A DNA stretch of 6,595 nucleotides, from contig VBLN01000170.1 of the NCBI GenBank assembly GCA_005878685.1, positions 1 through 6,595 on the forward strand, given 5' to 3'. Made by a program: the position numbers and the translations under genes. The notes below the pieces were generated by a model. That model worked only from the letters and a program-made list of their open reading frames with translations. It was not told the DNA's origin and searched no databases. Below, piece by piece: positions 1 to 5,575 of the stretch (within the stretch, counting starts at the first letter, position 1; each line of letters opens with the position of its first letter). The stretch comes from Deltaproteobacteria bacterium (lineage in GTDB: Bacteria > Desulfobacterota > Binatia > UBA9968).

Positions 1-161
1 TCTCCTCGAATCCCGCCGCCCGTGAAGCGCTCACGAAACCTGACGAGATAACAGTGATCCTGCTTCTTCTGGTCTATCTCGACGATTTGCCCTACAGCCT
101 GGGGTCGTAGCCAGTGCCCCGGATGGACTTGAACATGCTCTCCTACGGTGAATTTCAGCAT
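1..161 (-). CDS. Small SH3/KOW-like protein, N-terminal part (runs off window)
   Basis: This minus-strand reading frame is open from an ATG at 161 to the window edge (53 codons visible, C-terminus missing). A Shine-Dalgarno-like GAGAGGAAG lies just upstream of the ATG, and a strong-looking promoter lies further upstream (304-332). The peptide starts MLKFTVGEHVQVHPGHWLRP and continues with a VGQIVEID turn and a YLVRFRERF strand. This alternation of short beta strands with G-x-x-V/I turns is typical of small SH3-like barrels such as KOW or Tudor-like folds. That is a fold guess from pattern only; I do not recognise the family and assign no function. The start, ribosome site and promoter together make a real gene likely even though only a fragment is present. 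Confidence 0.6.
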   Translation of the reverse strand, partial: MLKFTVGEHVQVHPGHWLRPQAVGQIVEIDQKKQDHCYLVRFRERFTGGGIRG

Positions 162-303
162 ACTTGCTTCCTCTCTCAGAAGAATGTTAGCCGGCCTTCC
201 GGCCTGATGGGTTTCGGTAATTCTTCAGTCGCTCGTGAATGGTTCCAGAAACATCGATCCAGATTATTAGCAGCCTCGAAAGACCACCGAAAACGTTGAC
301 GAG

Positions 304-332
304 GATATAGTGACTAGCGGCGGCGATGTCAA
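304..332 (-). promoter_or_regulatory. Sigma70-type promoter for the SH3-like gene
   Basis: On the minus strand there is a perfect -35 box TTGACA (332-327), a 17-base spacer and a -10 box TATATC (309-304). Transcription would begin near 297, giving a leader of about 135 bases before the ATG at 161. The leader contains a small GC-rich hairpin (GCCGG, loop, CCGGC at 190-203) shortly before the ribosome site. No larger reading frame is seen in the leader. The box match and spacing are seen directly; activity is inferred. Confidence 0.55.
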
Positions 333-345
333 GGGGCAACTGAGT

Positions 346-361
346 TAAGAATTAATTCTTA
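346..361. promoter_or_regulatory. 16-bp perfect palindrome, candidate operator
   Basis: TAAGAATTAATTCTTA is its own reverse complement over all 16 bases. It lies between the end of the broken AbrB gene and the minus-strand promoter, with its nearer edge 13 bases upstream of the -35 box. That position fits an activator or repressor site, or an AT-rich upstream element. No T-run follows it and it has no GC stem, so it is a poor candidate for an intrinsic terminator. Confidence 0.4.
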
Positions 362-414
362 CATCTTGCCAGGCAGTTGTCATCCTTGCTTTCGCCTCAC
401 GGCCTGGTGCCTCG

Positions 415-1411
415 TTACCGGCCCAGCACCCGTACGGCGTAAGAGTAGATATACTGGGTGCCCATGTTCACGATCACCACGCGGAACAAATGGAAGGCGA
501 TCACCAACGGCACGCTGATCTGTAGCGCTTGCGCGGTGATGGTCATCTCCGCCAGGCCGCCTGGCGAGGTGGCGATGATCATGGTCGCGATGGGCAGGCC
601 GAAGGCCCAAGCGAGGGCGACGCCGGCCGCCACCGACGCGATCACGATGAAAAACGAGTTCAGCAGCGCGAACGGGATGAACAAGCTGGGCGAGGTCGGC
701 CATCCAGTGCGGTACGGCGGAAAGCTGGATGCCGTTCATCGTCAGCGCCGCGCCGAAGAAAATCGGCATCAACAGGTAGCCGTTTTGTAACCCGAGCCGC
801 TCCGAAACCTCGCCCAACACGAAGCCGAAGGCCAGCCACGGGACCAGGATTGAAATATTGAGCGGCACGTCCGGCCGGTACGCGGCTGCCTCGAGCGGGA
901 AGCCGCCATAGGTCACCGCCAACGGAATCAAGATGACGACGATGGAGACGCGCAAGCTGTGGGCCACCGCGACCGGCGCGATCTGGGCGCCGTAGCGCTC
1001 TGCCAGCACGGCCATCGCCATGGCCCCACCCGGGATCGAGGCGAAGAAGGTAGACTTCCCATCCACGCCGGAGGCCCGGCTCAAGGTCAGCGCGCCGAGA
1101 CCGCCGACCAGGAAAACCGAAATAGTCGCCGCCACGATGGCGGCGAAGTTTGCGGCCAGCTCCGCCACCACCGTCGGCGTGAAATAGAGCGACACCGCCG
1201 AACCGAGGATTACCTGCCCTATTTGCCGGGCATAAGGAGGCGAGTGCATCCGCACGCCCATCAGGTTGAGCGTGGCGACGCCGATCATCGGCCCGATCAT
1301 CCACGGAATCGGAGTGCGCAGGCGGTGGAACAAGTAGCCCGCCGGTAGACCGACGGCGATCGCCTTGAAGATGGCGGGCAGCCGCCCCCTGAGGTTGGTG
1401 AACTCGCTCAT
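415..1411 (-). pseudogene. AbrB-family membrane protein, disrupted by internal deletion and frameshift
   Basis: The product belongs to the duplicated AbrB membrane family (Pfam AbrB, PF05145), hydrophobic inner-membrane proteins often misnamed ammonia monooxygenase or AbrB regulator; their substrate is not settled. The start at 1411 is chosen because GGAGG sits 5 bases before this ATG; a TTG further upstream (1453) has no such site. Residues 1-243 read in one frame: a PWMIGPMIG motif near 36-44 and the first repeat with SIPGGAMAMAVLAERYGA near 125-142. At about 683-690 the homology jumps to the next frame, which continues with FIPFALLNSFF, the second-repeat motif TSPGGLAEMT and VPLVIAFHLFRVV, ending at TAA 415-417. 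Repeat 2 is about 19 residues shorter than repeat 1 between matching points, so a loss of roughly 56-59 bases explains both the gap and the frame change. Without repair, the first frame runs past the normal end to about 380 with a non-homologous tail. Confidence 0.82.
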
Positions 1412-1736
1412 TACGGCCTCCAATTTTGCCGTTGTCCCCGATTCGCCGCCCAATGATAGGAAATACTTTTTGGGTGCCGGGAACTAAAGGCCAACAATCC
1501 ACCCCGAAACAATAACCGCTTACCCCGGCTTGGAGAGCCTCAAGGAGCTGGCCAAGGTGCAAACTGGCTGGCCGTTTCTCTCTTCAGCGCGGACGATATC
1601 CGGTAACGGTCGATCATGTCAAATCTATGCTGGCCCCGACGCCCTTCGCAAGGTTATTGAGAAGCGCTATGATGGTGTTGGCAGCGTACGCGGCGGCAGG
1701 ATATATAGTACCGAAAAACAAGTAGGAGCTACGGTT
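1412..1736. other. Divergent intergenic region between the AbrB-like gene and the oxygenase gene
   Basis: This 325-base gap separates two divergent genes. The plus-strand frame of the oxygenase stays open back to 1530, but that upstream part has no recognisable domain and lies before the likely promoter at 1678-1707, so I treat it as non-coding. On the minus side the AbrB-like gene has a clear GGAGG site, but I could not find a convincing promoter; a TATCAT lies about 45 bases upstream of its ATG without a good -35 partner. Nothing else is identified. Confidence 0.5.
1678..1707 (+). promoter_or_regulatory. Sigma70-type promoter for the CmcJ-like oxygenase gene
   Basis: A -35-like TTGGCA (1678-1683; one mismatch to TTGACA) is followed by an 18-base spacer and TATATA (1702-1707). 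Transcription would begin near 1714, leaving a short leader that carries AGGAG (1724-1728) eight bases before the ATG at 1737. The arrangement supports the 1737 start over the longer open frame. Confidence 0.45.
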
Positions 1737-2549
1737 ATGAACCAAGATAGGTCTGTTGATATTCCGTATATAGTGGACACGGGCGAGAAGCTCGTGAACG
1801 AGACCTTTGGCCCGAACAATATTCGCCGGCGTCGGACCGGAACACAGGAATTGAAGCGGATGACGGTCCGCAACGGCCGGCTCCTCGTCAAGCAGCTTTC
1901 GCTGGACGAGCAGGGTTTCGTCTTCGTCAAGCACAAGACGAAGGTCACGGACTTCTTCGACGCCGCGCAGTTGGAGTCGGTGTACTACCCGGAGGTCGAG
2001 CAGTTGATCAAGAGCGCGTCGGGGGCTGCGCGCGTGGTGGTCTTCGATCACACGCTGCGCTCGGGCGACGAGGCGGAACGCGAAGCGAGGCTCATCCGCG
2101 AGCCGGTGCTCTCGGCGCACAACGACTATACGGAATGGTCCGGTCCCAACCGCGTGCGCGAGTTTCTCCCCGACGAGGCCGAGTCATTGCTGGCGCGCCG
2201 CTTCGCGATCATTCAGGTGTGGCGGGCGATCAATCAGCCGATTCAGAGAAATCCTCTCGCGGTTGCCGACGCCAAGAGCATCGCGCTGGAGGATTGTCTG
2301 GTGGCGGAGCGCCGCTACCCGCACCGGGTAGGGCAGACTTACCGGCTGAAGTACAGCCCTAACCACCGTTGGTTCTATTTTCCCGAGATGCGGCGGGACG
2401 AGGCCCTGGTGTTCAAGGTATACGATTCCGAAAAGGACGGCCGGGCACGGTTCACGCCTCACACATCGTTCAACGACCCCACCTCCCCTCCGAACGCGCC
2501 ACCGCGGCAGAGCATCGAGGTGCGCGCTTTCGCGTTTTTCACCAGCTAG
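1737..2549 (+). CDS. CmcJ/NvfI-like Fe(II)/2-oxoglutarate oxygenase family protein
   Basis: This 270-residue protein resembles the CmcJ/NvfI (AsaB-like) family, named after a cephamycin methoxylation subunit and a fungal meroterpenoid oxygenase; most bacterial members have no known substrate. It would be cytoplasmic, with no signal peptide or membrane segment. Family-typical blocks are VVFDHTLR (101-108), SAHNDYTEWSG (126-136), the FAIIQVWRAINQPIQRNPLA stretch (156-175) and the end block FTPHTSFNDP to RQSIEVRAFAFF (239-268). H128-x-D130 with H242 would form the iron-binding facial triad, and R257 or R263 could hold 2-oxoglutarate; these assignments are inferred from spacing. The ATG at 1737 has AGGAG eight bases upstream and a promoter just before that. 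The gene stands alone, divergent from the AbrB-like gene and convergent with the MFS exporter. Family assignment is good; the substrate is unknown. Confidence 0.8.
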   Translation: MNQDRSVDIPYIVDTGEKLVNETFGPNNIRRRRTGTQELKRMTVRNGRLLVKQLSLDEQGFVFVKHKTKVTDFFDAAQLESVYYPEVEQLIKSASGAARVVVFDHTLRSGDEAEREARLIREPVLSAHNDYTEWSGPNRVREFLPDEAESLLARRFAIIQVWRAINQPIQRNPLAVADAKSIALEDCLVAERRYPHRVGQTYRLKYSPNHRWFYFPEMRRDEALVFKVYDSEKDGRARFTPHTSFNDPTSPPNAPPRQSIEVRAFAFFTS

Positions 2550-2603
2550 AGCTGTCTGCTTCCAGGCCGGTCAAAAAGGTCTCAGATGCGAGACACGTAT
2601 TCA

Positions 2604-2690
2604 TCGTGATCGTGTAACTTCGAACCCGTCCTCCTAAGTTTCGTGTCCGTGTTGGTGTTTTTCCGGCCCGAGCACGACCCACGATCACGA
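2604..2690. repeat. CACGA-type imperfect repeats with an 11-bp inverted pair
   Basis: The gap between the convergent oxygenase and exporter genes holds TCGTGATCGTG at 2604-2614 and its exact reverse complement CACGATCACGA at 2680-2690, 65 bases apart. Further loose copies of the same motif lie nearby (TCGTGTCCGTG at 2641-2651; CGAGCACGA and CACGAGCACGG around 2670-2695). The block could fold into a long-loop hairpin and sits where transcripts from both sides would end. No canonical stem plus T-run terminator is visible. Confidence 0.45.
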
Positions 2691-2732
2691 GCACGGAGTT
2701 TAACGATGGGTTTTTTTCAACAGCCCGAGGCA

Positions 2733-3959
2733 TCACGCTTCGCCGATCGGTCTAACACGCCGCAGCTGCGAGCGGTAAAGCACGACATAAGCAACCAGCC
2801 CGACCGTCAGCAAGCCGCACACCGCAACCGTCCATGACGCGCCGATCGCGGTGGCGACCAGGCCGAAGGGAAAACTGCCCATCGGACCCAGCCCCCGATT
2901 GATCAAGCCGAAAAGGGACATCACCCTGCCGCGATTTGTTTCATCGGCATGGATCTGCAGCAAGGTCGCGGTGAACGAAAGAAAAGTGGTTTGAAACCCG
3001 CCCGCGATAAAAAGGAGCAACAGGGAAAGAGCAAAAGAGCGCGACCCGGCAAATAGGATAATCGCCGAGCCAAAACCGGCGGCCAGGAAGAAGAGCAGAC
3101 GATGGGGCCGGGGAAAGCGACGCGCGGACGCGAGGGTAAGCCCGCCAAAGATGGCGCCGGCGCCGGGCGCCATGAGTAAAAAACCGAGCCCCGGCGCGCC
3201 GACGTGGAGAATATCGCGCGCGAAGACCGGCATGAATTGCGTGTAAGGCTTGGTGCAAAAAGTAACCACGCCGAGCACCGCAAAGAGCGCAAGAAAGATC
3301 GGCGTATTCCAGGCCAAATGCAGTCCTTCGATCATGTCCCGGGTCAGGCTCTTCGGGCTCGCCGGCCGCGCCACGCTGGGAATACGGATCATAAAGATCG
3401 TGACGAGGACGATGAGACTCCCGACCGTCGCGACAAAAAAGCAGCCTTGAGTGTCGATGAGCGGAATCAGCATGCCGCCGATGGACGGGCCGAAGAGCAT
3501 CGATCCGTTGAAGACCATTTGGTACAGCGTAACCGCATTCGGCAGGTCGGCGCGGGGGACGAGCTGGTGCAAGATCGATTGGCGCACCGGTTGTTCAAAC
3601 GATACGAGGAACCCGGTCAGCGCGGAAACCGCCAGCAGATGCCAGACGCGGATCGCGCCCAGGGTGGTCATGACGCCGAGAAACAGCGCCATCAATATGA
3701 ACGCGCACTGGGACGCGACGAAGATGACCTTACGATCGGCGCGGTCGACGACGGCGCCGCCGAAAGCCGAGAAGAGCACGCGCGTCGATCCGAGGCAGAG
3801 CCCTTCGAGTCCCAAATAGAACGGCGAATTCGTCAATTGAAAAATCAGCCAGCTTTGCGCGGTGGCCTGTATCAATGTGCCCGTGTGGCCGAGAAACAGG
3901 CCGCACCAAAAGATAAAATAGTCCCGATGGCGAAAAGCGCGGAAGGTATTGGCGAACAT
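2733..3959 (-). CDS. MFS transporter, MFS_3/EntS-like exporter
   Basis: This 408-residue inner-membrane protein is a major facilitator of the MFS_3 group (PF05977), related to the enterobactin exporter EntS and to drug exporters, so it probably exports a small molecule by proton antiport. The N-terminus has the usual FRAFRHRDYFIFWCG opening. Motif A is visible as GGAVVDRADRKV (67-78) between membrane segments 2 and 3. The group signature FEQPVRQSILHQLVPRADLP with NAVTLYQMVFN follows at 121-151 and GPSIGG at 157-162. A central loop with SPKSLTRDMIEGL (201-213) divides the halves, and ADETNRGRVMSLFGL (338-352) marks the C-terminal half. About twelve hydrophobic segments are present and the length is normal. 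The ribosome site is weak (GGGAA nine bases before ATG). It is convergent with the oxygenase and divergent from the toxin-antitoxin island. The substrate cannot be told. Confidence 0.85.
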   Translation of the reverse strand: MFANTFRAFRHRDYFIFWCGLFLGHTGTLIQATAQSWLIFQLTNSPFYLGLEGLCLGSTRVLFSAFGGAVVDRADRKVIFVASQCAFILMALFLGVMTTLGAIRVWHLLAVSALTGFLVSFEQPVRQSILHQLVPRADLPNAVTLYQMVFNGSMLFGPSIGGMLIPLIDTQGCFFVATVGSLIVLVTIFMIRIPSVARPASPKSLTRDMIEGLHLAWNTPIFLALFAVLGVVTFCTKPYTQFMPVFARDILHVGAPGLGFLLMAPGAGAIFGGLTLASARRFPRPHRLLFFLAAGFGSAIILFAGSRSFALSLLLLFIAGGFQTTFLSFTATLLQIHADETNRGRVMSLFGLINRGLGPMGSFPFGLVATAIGASWTVAVCGLLTVGLVAYVVLYRSQLRRVRPIGEA

Positions 3960-4111
3960 GAAGCCGTGTTCCCGAAGCTGCGCGGGCCGAGTTTACACCA
4001 TTAGCATAAATTGAGAAAAAGAGCGGCGTCACGGGCTTGATGGCACCCCTACGACCGCCAACAGGTCAGATCCGGCCCGATTCGCTCGCGCAGTGAAAGG
4101 ATAGATGGTTC

Positions 4112-4137
4112 TTGACACCGGCATTCATTTGTATGAC
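4112..4137 (+). promoter_or_regulatory. Possible promoter of the MazE-like antitoxin operon
   Basis: A perfect TTGACA (4112-4117) lies upstream of TATGAC (4132-4137), but the spacer is only 14 bases, shorter than the usual 16-18. A second TATGAC at 4143-4148 is too far away. If this is the promoter, the poor spacing suggests a weak or regulated one. Its place just before the ribosome site at 4149 argues that translation begins at 4159, not at upstream in-frame ATGs (4105, 4144). Confidence 0.35.
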
Positions 4138-4149
4138 GTAAGTATGACG
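4131..4149 (+). promoter_or_regulatory. Direct repeat GTATGACG, candidate antitoxin operator
   Basis: GTATGACG occurs at 4131-4138 and again at 4142-4149, an 11-base period or about one helical turn. The pair covers the possible -10 box and ends at the ribosome site of the antitoxin gene. Ribbon-helix-helix antitoxins usually repress their own operons from repeated half-sites, so this is a plausible operator; binding is inferred only. Confidence 0.35.
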
Positions 4150-4158
4150 GAGGAGCAT

Positions 4159-4392
4159 ATGAGAACGACGGTTGTGCTTAAAGACGACCTGGTTAAAAAA
4201 GCGAAAAAGCTTTCGGGCGAAAAAACTTTGAGCGGTTTGCTGAACAGTTGCTTGGCGGATTGGATAGCCCGGCACAGCCGAAAAGAGTTGAAGGCTCGAT
4301 TGGTTGAGGAGTATCGTTCGGGACGGCAGGAGGCGCGTCGAATAAGTCGGGAATTCGCCCACGTCGATAAAGAGGGTTGGCCTTCGCGGTGA
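4159..4392 (+). CDS. Ribbon-helix-helix type II antitoxin (MazE/VapB-like)
   Basis: The 77-residue product starts MRTTVVLKDDLVKKAKKLSG, the classic beta strand and first helix of VapB-type ribbon-helix-helix antitoxins, followed by a second helix (TLSGLLNSCLADWIARH, 23-39). The charged C-terminal part (40-77) ending EFAHVDKEGWPSR resembles toxin-binding tails of RHH antitoxins paired with MazF-type toxins. It would bind operator DNA as a dimer and neutralise its toxin by direct contact. The ATG at 4159 is preferred because GGAGG lies 5 bases upstream and the family begins at MRTT; in-frame ATGs at 4105 and 4144 would add an unrelated extension. Its stop overlaps a GTG that begins the truncated toxin frame (GTGA, 4389-4392), the usual coupling in such operons. 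The antitoxin looks intact although its toxin does not. Confidence 0.8.
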   Translation: MRTTVVLKDDLVKKAKKLSGEKTLSGLLNSCLADWIARHSRKELKARLVEEYRSGRQEARRISREFAHVDKEGWPSR

Positions 4393-4591
4393 GAGGTTCA
4401 TGGTCCAGCCGTTGCTATCCGCGAAAGAAACTCGTCTGCCTAAAGATTCCCGCGCCCTTTGCGACCAGGTCAGAACCATAGACAAGGGACGCTTCCGAGA
4501 AGCCGTTGGAGTGTTACGAGGCGAGTTGTTGGGAAAAATAGATCGCGGTCTAATACTTCATCTGGAACTCGAGGATTATGTAAAGCTGTAG
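4389..4591 (+). pseudogene. MazF/PemK-type toxin remnant, N-terminal half deleted
   Basis: The C-terminal part of a MazF-family endoribonuclease is readable from about 4400 to the TAG at 4589-4591 (63 residues if started at ATG 4400). It shows SAKETRLPKDS (7-17), CDQVRTIDKGR (21-31) and a final helix LLGKIDRGLILHL, all typical of the last half of MazF proteins of about 110 residues. The beginning of the family, with the RxGEVY strand and the TRPxxVI segment that form the RNA-binding and active region, is absent. The expected start is still visible as GTG AGA GGT at 4389, overlapping the antitoxin stop, but it is in a different frame from the C-terminal part. A deletion of roughly 50 codons just after the start, with frame change, explains this. 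A short protein from ATG 4400 could still be made but should lack nuclease activity. Confidence 0.72.
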
Positions 4592-4755
4592 CAGGGAACA
4601 TATGGAAGGCGTAAAGATTCTGGAAAAGGGCTCTTCATGAACACGCGTCACAATCACGAACGCGGTGATTTTGTCACGCTCACTTCCGACGAGATCGCGA
4701 CGAGACCTATCGCGCCCTTGGCGTGGCTGGCCAATCTGGCGAAGAGTTCGTCCCG
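4592..4755 (+). other. Gap between the two toxin-antitoxin units, with two unassigned short frames
   Basis: No recognised gene lies here. A 12-codon frame starts at ATG 4602 after AGGGA, and its TGA overlaps an ATG at 4637 that opens a 40-codon frame (MNTRHNHERGDFVTLTSDEI..., ending 4759). I recognise neither. They may be remnants of another small gene lost by deletion, or chance frames. A weak imperfect stem (AATCAC 4652-4657 with GTGATT 4665-4670) is also present. Confidence 0.3.
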
Positions 4756-4784
4756 TTGACATGCACCGGCTGGAGTGTTACACG
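4756..4784 (+). promoter_or_regulatory. Candidate vapBC promoter, probably leaderless
   Basis: TTGACA at 4756-4761 matches the -35 consensus. Seventeen bases later TACACG (4779-4784) is a weak -10. Transcription would begin around 4791-4792, exactly at the GTG that best fits the antitoxin N-terminus. That GTG lacks any Shine-Dalgarno sequence at a normal distance, so a leaderless message is a reasonable inference. Confidence 0.35.
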
Positions 4785-4794
4785 TAAATACGTG
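4781..4794. promoter_or_regulatory. CACGTA-AA-TACGTG palindrome over the vapB start, candidate operator
   Basis: Two perfect inverted 6-base half-sites, CACGTA and TACGTG, are separated by AA. The site overlaps the probable -10 box and transcription start, and its right half contains the GTG start codon. A VapB or VapBC complex bound here would block RNA polymerase, which is the usual autoregulation of these operons. The symmetry is seen directly; the role is inferred. Confidence 0.5.
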
Positions 4795-5034
4795 GAGAAG
4801 CAAAACATCACGCTTTCCCTTCCCAAGGACATCCTGCGCGAAGCCAAGCATCTTGCCGTAGACCAGGGAATATCTTTGTCGGGCTTTCTTGTTGAAGCCC
4901 TAAAAGAGCGCGTGAGGCGCCTCCGGGAGATTGAACGCGCCGGAGCGAGGCAGCGAGCTCTCATGCGCCGCCGCTTGAAGCTGGGAACCCAAGGCAGAGT
5001 AACCTGGAAACGCGACCAGCTCCATGCCCGTTGA
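4792..5034 (+). CDS. vapB: VapB-type ribbon-helix-helix antitoxin
   Basis: The 80-residue protein begins VEKQNITLSLPKDILREAKH (GTG start), the strand and first helix of a CopG/VapB ribbon-helix-helix DNA-binding domain, followed by the turn DQGISL and a second helix GFLVEALKERVRRL (32-44). A basic linker leads to a C-terminal tail GRVTWKRDQLHAR (68-80) characteristic of antitoxins encoded before PIN toxins. It should repress its operon and block VapC by inserting its tail. The GTG at 4792 is chosen because family members begin a few residues before the NITLSLP strand; an in-frame GTG at 4723 would add an extension with no family match. The gene overlaps vapC by 11 bases, so the two are almost certainly translated together. 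No ribosome site precedes the GTG; see the promoter and palindrome at 4756-4794. Confidence 0.82.
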   Translation: MEKQNITLSLPKDILREAKHLAVDQGISLSGFLVEALKERVRRLREIERAGARQRALMRRRLKLGTQGRVTWKRDQLHAR

Positions 5035-5443
5035 GTTCGTTGATACGAACATCCTGGTTTACGCCTACGACCAAACTGCCGGGCAAAAATATAGACTTGC
5101 ACGAGAGCTGATGGAAAGGCTCTGGGACAGCGGCGAAGGGATGCTCAGCACCCAGGTGTTGCAGGAGTTCCATGTAGCGGTCACCAGCCGTATTCCTCAG
5201 CCTATCCCTCCCAGGCGCGCTCGGGAAATCATTTCCGATCTAGGAACATGGACCATTGCCGTAGTCGAAGTGTCAGATATTTTGCAGGCGAGCGAACTTG
5301 GCGGGCGCTATCGTCTAAACTTTTGGGACGCGTTGATCCTGGTTGCCGCCCGGAAGGAGGACGCCGAGGTCATTTGGTCCGAGGACTTTAACGACGGGCA
5401 GAATTACGGGAGCATTATCGCTAGGAATCCCTTCACCCGCTAG
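5024..5443 (+). CDS. vapC: VapC-type PIN-domain ribonuclease toxin
   Basis: This 139-residue protein is a complete PIN domain (PF01850), a Mg-dependent endoribonuclease that in VapBC pairs cuts tRNA or rRNA and stops growth until antitoxin is restored. The first strand FVDTNILVYAYD (5-16) carries catalytic D7 and the PIN N9. VLQEFHV gives E48, NFWDALILVAA gives D102, and WSEDFNDGQNYG gives D121, so the acidic quartet is complete. The C-terminal IIARNPF ending is family-typical and the length is normal. The ATG lies within the last codons of vapB (11-base overlap, different frame) and has no strong ribosome site of its own, implying translational coupling that keeps antitoxin in excess. The cellular target RNA cannot be read from sequence. 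A pyrimidine-rich tract follows the stop. Confidence 0.9.
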   Translation: MPVEFVDTNILVYAYDQTAGQKYRLARELMERLWDSGEGMLSTQVLQEFHVAVTSRIPQPIPPRRAREIISDLGTWTIAVVEVSDILQASELGGRYRLNFWDALILVAARKEDAEVIWSEDFNDGQNYGSIIARNPFTR

Positions 5444-5450
5444 AGCAAGT

Positions 5451-5540
5451 CCTTTTTCTCTTTCGGCTACCTTTTGCCTTTGTACTTTTTCTTGCCTTTT
5501 GCCTTCTTCGTTCATCCTTCCGCTTTCAGTTTTCATCCTT
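5451..5540. repeat. Pyrimidine-rich tract with short direct repeats
   Basis: The plus strand after vapC is almost purely C and T. It contains CCTTTTGCCTT twice (5470-5480 and 5495-5505, 25 bases apart) and TTCATCCTT twice (5511-5519 and 5532-5540, 21 bases apart). It looks like a decayed simple-sequence tract of a (CTTTTGC)n kind. The U-rich transcript might help end vapBC transcription, but no GC stem precedes it. Confidence 0.5.
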
Positions 5541-5575
5541 TCACCCAACCGCCTCACGAACACGGCTTTGCTCTA

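Noticed and set aside
369..407. CCAGGC / GCCTGG inverted repeat after the AbrB-like gene as a terminator
   Set aside because: The arms are six bases with a 27-base loop and no U-run in the transcript direction, so support is poor.
959..1348. Plus-strand 129-codon frame inside the AbrB-like gene
   Set aside because: Antisense shadow rich in R, H and D with no ribosome site.
660..1562. Minus-strand 300-codon frame overlapping the AbrB-like gene
   Set aside because: It is an arginine- and glycine-rich out-of-frame shadow; the hydrophobic family motifs lie in the other two frames.
1530..1736. N-terminal extension of the oxygenase
   Set aside because: The extra 69 codons lack family similarity and lie upstream of the likely promoter; the ATG at 1737 has a proper ribosome site.
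1614..2120. Minus-strand 168-codon frame across the oxygenase
   Set aside because: Antisense of a well-supported family protein; composition is shadow-like.
3204..4004. Long plus-strand open frame (266 codons) opposite the MFS gene
   Set aside because: It is rich in charged residues with no domain pattern and is the antisense shadow of a clear MFS transporter.
4066..4485. Minus-strand 139-codon frame over the antitoxin
   Set aside because: No recognisable domain, and it overlaps a clear ribbon-helix-helix gene on the other strand.
4652..4670. Hairpin AATCAC / GTGATT as a terminator or small RNA
   Set aside because: Only six pairs, AT-rich, with no T-run; too weak to call.
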